Shown: in pieces, positions 5,360 to 10,489 of the stretch | Layout of the letters: each line of letters opens with the position of its first letter | Position numbering within the stretch: position 1 is the first letter of the stretch | Notes under the pieces: generated by a model | What the model was told of the DNA's origin: nothing | Database searches by the model: none | What the model saw: the letters and a program-made list of their open reading frames with translations, nothing else | Position numbers and translations under genes: made by a program | Assembly (NCBI GenBank): GCA_003132905.1 | Contig: PKZC01000363.1 | Location: forward strand, 1-10,489 | Source of the DNA: Bryobacterales bacterium | Lineage (GTDB): Bacteria > Acidobacteriota > Terriglobia > Bryobacterales > Bryobacteraceae | Direction: 5' to 3' | Length of the DNA stretch: 10,489 nucleotides

Positions 5360-5652
5360 GTCATCAGGGAACGCGGCAAGCGACGTCCCGGCAATTCATC
5401 CTCCGGGAGCACCAGAAGCGACCAAAGAAACCAGCGCCGACCCATGCCGCAGCCGTCAACGACATGACGCTGATGCGAGGTAAAACACTGAACGAGAATA
5501 TGAGCGCATCTGGGCGTGGGCGGAGCAAGCCCAAGTGGAGTCAGAAGCGGCCAGCCTACCTTTACGATCACTGTCTTGAACACGGCTCTTAATCCAGGCG
5601 CACAGATATAACGCACTACCTACTTATCTGCGGTGGCATCTGTTATACCTGA
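5360..5652. other. Gap before the MFS gene, ambiguous open frames
   Basis: Two plus frames stay open here: one of 43 codons from ATG 5349 (MGIRSSGNAASDVPAIHPPG), and one that ends at TAA near 5588-5590 but has no start codon for its first half. Neither has a ribosome site or domain, so I do not call a gene. Eroded coding sequence is possible. A clear promoter for the MFS gene was not found. Confidence 0.35.
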
Positions 5653-6795
5653 GTGCTGATGCTTATCCTGGCGGCCGCCCTGGCCATCTTTGTATATGGC
5701 ATGACTGCGGCAATGCTGGGCACCATCCTGCCCGATCTTTCCGCCCGCTTCCAGTTAACCCCAAAACAAAATGGCACCATCGCGTTTTGCCAGGCTCTGG
5801 GCCTGGTCCTGGCTTCCATCGGCGTTGGTCCCCTCATCGACTATGAAGGTAAGAAGACCGGCTTGGTTCTTGGCCTCGCCCTCATTGTCGTTGCCGTCCT
5901 GCTACTTCCCCGATCCAGCGGTTTCCACTCCATCGCCACGCATCTCTTCTTGCTCGGCACAGGCGGAGGAATTATCGTTACGGCCGCTAATGCCCTGGGC
6001 AGCGACGTCGCTCCGGCCCATCGCGGAACCGCGCTGAATCTTATCAATATCTTCTTCGGGCTGGGCGGCTTTGCCACGCCATTCGTTTCCGCACATCTGC
6101 TGGGCAAAAACTCCACGCGGCTTTGTCATCTGATCGCCGGGTTGGCCGTGATCACGCTGGCGGTCAATCTGCTCGCTCCCATTCCCCCGCCCACCAGCGC
6201 CCAAAGTTTCGTGTTCTCCGATATCGGAATCGTGCTCGGACGCCCGGTTCTTTGGCTGTGCGCGCTGTTGTTGTTCCTGTATGTCGCTTGTGAAGTGGGC
6301 ATCTGGAATTGGCTGGTGCAGCACTTGATCGCGCAAGGAGTGCCCCAAGTGCGAGCGCTCAATGTTCTCTCGTTCGGATTCGCGCTGGGCCTCCTCTTCG
6401 GCCGCCTGGCTGCGTCTCAAATCCTCATCTCGATCCCCGGACTCACCGTCATGCTGGCCGCATCCATCCTGATGGCCATCGTCACTTTCGCGATATTGCA
6501 AACTCGAAGCCCAACTGTCGCCTGGATTCTCGCCTTTCTCGCGGGAGCATCCATGGCGCCGGTTTTCCCCACTACCGTCGCGCTCATTGGCGACCTGTTC
6601 CCACGCATGACCGGAACCGCGATTGGAATCGGGATCACCTCCGGTTGGATCGGGCTGGCGGTGAGCTCGCGCCTGATTGGTTCCATCGCCGCGGGCGATC
6701 CGGCGCGGTTGAAGAAAGCGCTCCTCGTCCTGCCGGGAATGTCGGCGCTCATGGTTGCCCTGACTCTGGCGTTGCGCGCCGTCACCGCACGCTAA
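5653..6795 (+). CDS. Major facilitator superfamily transporter
   Basis: The 380-aa protein shows twelve hydrophobic helices in two groups of six, with a cytoplasmic break near residues 175-190, the size and plan of an MFS permease. The loop between helices 2 and 3 reads GPLIDYEGKK, matching the MFS motif G-x3-D-x2-G-K/R-K/R. The general look (FFGLGGFATPF, then PVFPTTVALIGDLFP) resembles the sugar/fucose-permease-like branch; substrate and direction cannot be told. An in-frame TGA directly precedes the GTG at 5653, so the start is there or at ATG 5659; no strong ribosome site is seen. It is monocistronic, with a probable terminator just downstream. Confidence 0.92.
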   Translation: MLMLILAAALAIFVYGMTAAMLGTILPDLSARFQLTPKQNGTIAFCQALGLVLASIGVGPLIDYEGKKTGLVLGLALIVVAVLLLPRSSGFHSIATHLFLLGTGGGIIVTAANALGSDVAPAHRGTALNLINIFFGLGGFATPFVSAHLLGKNSTRLCHLIAGLAVITLAVNLLAPIPPPTSAQSFVFSDIGIVLGRPVLWLCALLLFLYVACEVGIWNWLVQHLIAQGVPQVRALNVLSFGFALGLLFGRLAASQILISIPGLTVMLAASILMAIVTFAILQTRSPTVAWILAFLAGASMAPVFPTTVALIGDLFPRMTGTAIGIGITSGWIGLAVSSRLIGSIAAGDPARLKKALLVLPGMSALMVALTLALRAVTAR

Positions 6796-6813
6796 ACCGG
6801 CGGGGCGGTTTTT
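6794..6813 (+). terminator. Probable intrinsic terminator after the MFS gene
   Basis: AAACCG (6794-6799) pairs with CGGTTT (6806-6811) around a six-base GCGGGG loop, and the 3' arm runs into five consecutive T residues. It overlaps the stop codon region of the MFS gene. The stem is short, so strength is uncertain. Confidence 0.5.
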
Positions 6814-6858
6814 CCGCTTTGCCTGAGAAAATCCAACAATCCTTCGCACGTATATGGC

Positions 6859-7473
6859 GTGTTACCCCAAGCTATAAAATCGTTGCGCGCCATTGTCGGC
6901 TGCGGCCTGGCATTCGCTGTCTCGGCCAGCGCGCTCCAGATCCTGCAATTGAGAGTGGTGGAAGGCGAGGGTGTCAGCTATCGTATAGGCACGCGAGCTA
7001 CGCGCGGCCTCACGGTCTTAGTCAGCGACGAAGCAGGCCACCCGGTGGACATGGCATCGGTTAGTTTTCGCCTGCCCGATGAAGGCGCAAGCGGTACGTT
7101 CAACTCCGGCTCTCGCAGCGAAATAGCGACCACAGGTCCCGATGGGCGCGCCTCCGTCTGGGGAATGCATTGGAACAAAACTCCGGGGACTATTGAGATC
7201 CGAATCAGCGCCGTGAAAGACCAGGCGCGCGCGGGCTTGGTCAGCACGCAATATCTCAGTGATAGTGCCGCTCCGAAAGCCGGCGGCGAAGGCGTTTTCA
7301 CGTCGTCTCACAGTGGACACAAGTGGCTCTGGATCGCGGGCATCGCTAGCGGCGCCGCAGCCGGAGGCGCCTTTGCCATGTTGCATTCCTCGTCGAGCGC
7401 AGCCAATACACCGAATCCCGCGGTCGTGGGCATCAGCATTGGAACGCCGAGCGTCATCGTGGGACATCCCTGA
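6859..7473 (+). CDS. Exported Ig-like (Big_1-type) protein with C-terminal membrane helix
   Basis: The N-terminus has a signal-like stretch (AIVGCGLAFAVSASALQ). Residues about 48-135 look like a bacterial Ig-like fold of the invasin Big_1 type: TRGLTVLVSDEAGHPVDMAS, then VSFRLP, then TTGPDGRASV, the usual strand-turn pattern. A Gly/Ala-rich helix (WLWIAGIASGAAAGGAFAML) near 154-174 could anchor it, followed by a Ser/Pro-rich tail. The start is uncertain: GTG 6859 or an internal TTG near 6883 that would give a more standard signal peptide. It is the first gene of a three-gene operon, and its stop overlaps the next ATG by one base (TGATG). A cell-envelope structural role is likely; the exact function is unknown. 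Confidence 0.8.
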   Translation: MLPQAIKSLRAIVGCGLAFAVSASALQILQLRVVEGEGVSYRIGTRATRGLTVLVSDEAGHPVDMASVSFRLPDEGASGTFNSGSRSEIATTGPDGRASVWGMHWNKTPGTIEIRISAVKDQARAGLVSTQYLSDSAAPKAGGEGVFTSSHSGHKWLWIAGIASGAAAGGAFAMLHSSSSAANTPNPAVVGISIGTPSVIVGHP

Positions 7474-8297
7474 TGAAAACTTCGATCGCGCTGATCTTCG
7501 CACTGGCTTCGCATGCTCACGGACAGCCTGCGATCGTGCCGCCTCAATTAGGTTTCGTTCAAGATAGCGCGCGCTCCTTGCGGCCGGTCTATGGAGTGGC
7601 GGGCAACTTTATCTTGGGGCCATCTGTCGCGGTCCGCGTAATTTCCGAGGCGTTCTCCGGTTCCGTGGGCCTGCTGAAAACCGATTCATCCCTTTACGCG
7701 TTTGACTCGGAGGGTCGGTTGCTTGCATCCGTGGATGTGTCGTCCGGGCCTGCACTCTTCGCGTTTTCACCTGGAGCCATCACTGGCATGGCTTATATTC
7801 CGTCGAACAACTCGCTGTTTGAGTGGCGCGGGGATGGATTTGCATCCATTTCGCTCAATGACGATATCGCCACCGAGACCGTGCTGGCTATCGCATTTCC
7901 CATTGCATCCCAGGTATCGTTGCTGCTCCAAAGAAACGACACCATCTGGCGGCTGAACCTTGCGCTCGGCGCGCCCGGAAGTGTTTCGCAAACCGCGCTG
8001 CTGGGCATCCATGCGCCCTTGCTCGCGCTCCCATCGGGCGATCTTTTTTATCGCGATACCGGTGGAATCGTCATTCGCAAACCGGATGGCGCTGAAATCC
8101 ATGTTCCCGCGACACTACCCGCTAATCTCTCTCTGCAACAAATGAGCCGGGAGTGGGTGCAGCTAACCGATCTCAATAGCAAGGCGCAGTTCGCCATCCG
8201 CACCACGCAAGGTCGCGAGGGTTTCTATCAACTTCCGGAAATTACTCCCTTGTCGCCGCGAGCCGGATTGTTAAAACCCGGATTGTTAAAACAATGA
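7473..8297 (+). CDS. Secreted hypothetical protein, propeller-like
   Basis: The 274-aa protein begins with a signal peptide (MKTSIALIFALASHAHGQ, cleavage likely after Ala-His-Gly). A motif GFVQDSARSLRPVYGVAGNF follows, then repeated short beta-strand segments with hydrophobic/aromatic and Ser/Gly turns, suggestive of a beta-propeller; I cannot count blades with confidence. Its ATG shares a base with the previous stop, and its own TGA overlaps the next ATG by four bases, so the three genes are translationally linked. The last ten codons arise from a 15-bp tandem duplication (GLLKP then GLLKQ). The motif is one I associate with acidobacterial secreted proteins. Function unknown. Confidence 0.8.
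   Translation: MKTSIALIFALASHAHGQPAIVPPQLGFVQDSARSLRPVYGVAGNFILGPSVAVRVISEAFSGSVGLLKTDSSLYAFDSEGRLLASVDVSSGPALFAFSPGAITGMAYIPSNNSLFEWRGDGFASISLNDDIATETVLAIAFPIASQVSLLLQRNDTIWRLNLALGAPGSVSQTALLGIHAPLLALPSGDLFYRDTGGIVIRKPDGAEIHVPATLPANLSLQQMSREWVQLTDLNSKAQFAIRTTQGREGFYQLPEITPLSPRAGLLKPGLLKQ
8263..8292 (+). repeat. 15-bp perfect tandem duplication at a gene end
   Basis: CCGGATTGTTAAAAC occurs twice back to back (8263-8277 and 8278-8292). It is in frame with the upstream gene and adds five residues. It sits directly before the overlapping start of the next gene at 8294. Confidence 0.95.
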
Positions 8298-9679
8298 TCC
8301 CGCGCGCTGTCCTCTTGGCTTCCCTGCTGCCGCTCTCCGCCCTGGCGCAGCTGCAAGTTTTCCAGTTCGACGGGACCAACGATACCGCAGTAGGATCGCT
8401 GGCAAATGTCGGCACGGCTGCACCCGGAGACACCATCGAAACGCGGTTTCACGTGCGCAATATCAGCGCAGGCCCCGCATCCCTCACAACACTCACACTG
8501 TCGGGCCAAGGCTTCACCATCGCATCCGCTCCTTCCCTGCCCTACATACTCGCTCCCTACGTGGGTTTGGCTTCGGAAGCCGAGTTCGATGTCAATTTCA
8601 ACCCTTCCATAACTGGATCCTTCAGCGCCGTGCTGGAAGTGAACAGCATCAGCATTGTTCTGCAAGGGACCGCTGTGTCATCGGCCACGCTCACGCTCTC
8701 AGGCAGCCTGGCTCCACTGACCACCGGCGCGGTCATTAATTTTGGATCGGTGGCCATGGGCGCAACCGGGACGCAAGGTTTCGTACTGTCGAATGGAGCC
8801 AGCGCCAGCGTTACCGTGACAAGCGTTGCTGTCACAGGCAACGGTTTCACTGGACCCATTGGCCTGACAACTCCAGCTCAAATTGGGCCGGGACAATCGG
8901 AATCTTTTCAAGTCAAGTTCGCTCCACAATCGGGCATCTCGTATCGAGGCACGCTCACGGTGGACGGTCGTTCATTCACACTCACCGGCCAAGGATTAAA
9001 TCCACCCGCGCCCAGCGCCACACTTGTCTTCGCCTCGAATGTGGGAGCCAGCGCGCAACAGAACAGCATTACCCTGCCACTTGCCTCGGCGTCGCAGGTG
9101 ACCGGCAATGGAACGCTCACCCTGTCGTTTCAGTCCGGTGTCGCGGGCTTCACCGATGATAAGACCATCCAGTTTCTCTCGGGTCCCCTGCGCGAAGCCA
9201 CGGTAGCCATCGCAATTGGCGCCACGGCAGCCACTATCGGTGGATTACCCAGCATGGCGTTTCAGACCGGAACCACAACCGGCGTGATCACCTTTACGCT
9301 TACACTGGGGAATTCTCCACCCCAACAAATCACGCTGACTATCCCTCCTGCCCCAGTGGGCCTGGATACCGCTACAGCCGTCCGTGAGTTCGCTGCTATT
9401 GACGTCGCGTTTTCTGGATTCGATAACACTTACTCGGCCTCGCAGTTGGCATTCACTTTTTACGACCTCACGGGCAAAGCTATGCCCCAAGACGTCATCG
9501 ACGTCGATGCCACCGCCGCCTTCCAGCAGTATTTCAGCGCCACGCAAGCAGGCGTCGGGTTCCAAATGCTCGCGACGTTTCCAGTAACCGGAAACACCTC
9601 CGAAATCGGGTTCGTAACCGCCGCTATCACCAATTCTGCCGGCGTCACCACGGCGCAACAGATCCCGATCGGAAACTAA
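8294..9679 (+). CDS. Exported choice-of-anchor-D-like (Hydin/ASPM-type) repeat protein
   Basis: The 461-aa protein has a signal peptide (LLASLLPLSALAQ). At least two Ig-like repeats of the ASPM/SPD-2/Hydin, choice-of-anchor-D kind follow: residues about 25-125 (FHVRNISAGPASLTTLTLSG, then an FNP and an LQGTA ending) and about 130-235 (INFGSVAMGATGTQGFVLSN, then VKFAPQSG, then LTGQGL). Two further beta-rich domains fill 240-455. The paired motifs FGSVAMGATGT and VKFAP are diagnostic for this fold. It is the last gene of the operon, with an ATGA overlap to its neighbour. It is probably a periplasmic or surface adhesion/scaffold protein. There is no clear C-terminal sorting signal. Confidence 0.85.
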   Translation: MIPRAVLLASLLPLSALAQLQVFQFDGTNDTAVGSLANVGTAAPGDTIETRFHVRNISAGPASLTTLTLSGQGFTIASAPSLPYILAPYVGLASEAEFDVNFNPSITGSFSAVLEVNSISIVLQGTAVSSATLTLSGSLAPLTTGAVINFGSVAMGATGTQGFVLSNGASASVTVTSVAVTGNGFTGPIGLTTPAQIGPGQSESFQVKFAPQSGISYRGTLTVDGRSFTLTGQGLNPPAPSATLVFASNVGASAQQNSITLPLASASQVTGNGTLTLSFQSGVAGFTDDKTIQFLSGPLREATVAIAIGATAATIGGLPSMAFQTGTTTGVITFTLTLGNSPPQQITLTIPPAPVGLDTATAVREFAAIDVAFSGFDNTYSASQLAFTFYDLTGKAMPQDVIDVDATAAFQQYFSATQAGVGFQMLATFPVTGNTSEIGFVTAAITNSAGVTTAQQIPIGN

Positions 9680-9707
9680 ACCGTTCGTCGATTGTTATGC
9701 TGCAAGC

Positions 9708-10489
9708 ATGCTGCTCTCGAGCGTGGTCGAGACCTCGCGCCGCGTCACCGACACTCCCAAACGCTTAGAAAAAATCGACCTGCTCGCGCGCCTGATCCGC
9801 CAGCTCAGCCCCGAGGAAATAGAAATCGTGGTCCCGTTTCTTTCGGGCCAAACTCGCCAGGGACGCATCGGAATTGGCTATGCCGCGCTGCGTGACGCTC
9901 GCAATTCGCCCGCCGCGAACGCGTCCCTGGAACTACTCGACATCGACAGCGTTCTTCAAAACATCATCGCAACCAGCGGAAGTGGTTCGCAGCGGCAGCG
10001 TCTGGAACTGCTGCAATCGATGTTCTCGCGCGCCACCGAAGCCGAGCAGCAATTCCTGAGCGGCCTGTTGACTGCTGAGCTACGCCAGGGAGCGCTCGTA
10101 GGAATCATGGCGGAGGCCATCGCCAAAGCCTCTGGTCTCGCTCCGGAGCGCGTCCGCCGCGCCGCCATGCTGGCAGGCGATATTACGCGAGTCGCCAGAG
10201 CGGCGCTCGAGCAGGGCGACGCAGGCCTGTCGCAATACGAAGTTCAATTGTTTCGGCCCATCCAGCCGATGCTCGCGCAATCGGCCGACGATGTCCCGGA
10301 GGCGCTGGCCTGCATCGGAGAAGCCGCGCTCGAATACAAAATGGATGGCGCGCGCGTGCAAGTTCACAAATCGGGCGACGACGTCACCATTTACTCACGC
10401 AGCCTAAAGGATGTAACCCCCGCAATCCCGGACGTAGTGGAACTCGTACGCGCGCTGCCTGCCCACGATCTTATCCTCGACGGCGAAGT
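9708..10489 (+). CDS. ATP-dependent DNA ligase (N-terminal part, cut by window edge)
   Basis: Residues about 1-175 are the helical DNA-binding domain of ATP-dependent ligases (RLEKIDLLARLIRQLSPEE near 19-37). The adenylation domain follows: motif I EYKMDGAR with the AMP-accepting lysine at residue 211 (codon 10338-10340), motif Ia-like YSRSLKDVT near 229-237, and motif III LILDGE at 255-260, where the window ends. It joins 5'-phosphate and 3'-hydroxyl DNA ends. An N-terminal domain before the catalytic core fits the larger archaeal/LigB-like class, rather than the short LigC or LigD forms. This is normally an accessory to NAD+-dependent LigA. ATG 9708 is chosen because the nearby ATG 9697 is out of frame. 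No strong ribosome site is seen. Confidence 0.93.
   Translation, partial: MLLSSVVETSRRVTDTPKRLEKIDLLARLIRQLSPEEIEIVVPFLSGQTRQGRIGIGYAALRDARNSPAANASLELLDIDSVLQNIIATSGSGSQRQRLELLQSMFSRATEAEQQFLSGLLTAELRQGALVGIMAEAIAKASGLAPERVRRAAMLAGDITRVARAALEQGDAGLSQYEVQLFRPIQPMLAQSADDVPEALACIGEAALEYKMDGARVQVHKSGDDVTIYSRSLKDVTPAIPDVVELVRALPAHDLILDGE

Noticed and set aside
5902..6849. 315-aa minus-strand open frame
   Set aside because: Antisense to the MFS transporter, and rich in Arg, Gln, Gly and Glu as expected for the complement of hydrophobic codons.
6309..7064. 251-aa plus-strand open frame
   Set aside because: An alternate-frame shadow of the MFS gene and the following Ig-like gene, Arg/Pro/His-rich with no domain.

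Overview
The window is high-GC bacterial DNA. I infer Acidobacteriota, probably near Bryobacterales/Solibacteraceae, from its style: a secreted choice-of-anchor-D protein operon, a two-domain ATP-dependent DNA ligase, a CsbD-like protein and many tiny zinc-ribbon proteins. This is inference only; no marker gene settles the taxonomy.

Region 1 (23-2354) is a compact genomic island at a tRNA gene. An intact tRNA-Pro(GGG) with encoded CCA lies on the minus strand at 2277-2354. A 137-bp direct repeat (23-159 and 2169-2305) carries the tRNA 3' end plus 108 bp of its 3' flank. The inner 49 bp (111-159 / 2257-2305) match perfectly; the outer 88 bp have nine mismatches. That pattern fits an attachment core with diverged arms. 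Between the copies is a two-gene minus-strand cassette: a TIR-like (CAP12-type) plus macro-domain fusion (729-1937), then, overlapping it by one base, a DUF1810 protein (280-729). No integrase is visible. I read this as a candidate NAD+/ADP-ribose-based defence cassette, and it is the most interesting part of the window.

Region 2 (about 2356-5650) is loosely packed with short genes, several too small or too damaged for routine ORF calling. It holds a gene carrying four 19-bp tandem repeats (2425-2904), small zinc-ribbon proteins (3319-3513 +, 4475-4612 +, 4681-5037 -), a 54-aa protein (3729-3893 -), a probable frameshifted gene (3544-3697 -), a CsbD-like stress protein (4097-4270 -) and a 46-aa single-pass membrane protein (5219-5359 +). 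Several inverted repeats lie in the gaps.

Region 3 (5653-10489) is dense, ordinary-looking plus-strand coding sequence. It contains a 12-helix MFS transporter followed by a probable terminator, then a tightly overlapping three-gene operon of exported or surface proteins (Ig-like plus membrane anchor, a secreted propeller-like protein, a choice-of-anchor-D-type protein), and the first 260 codons of an ATP-dependent DNA ligase cut by the window edge.
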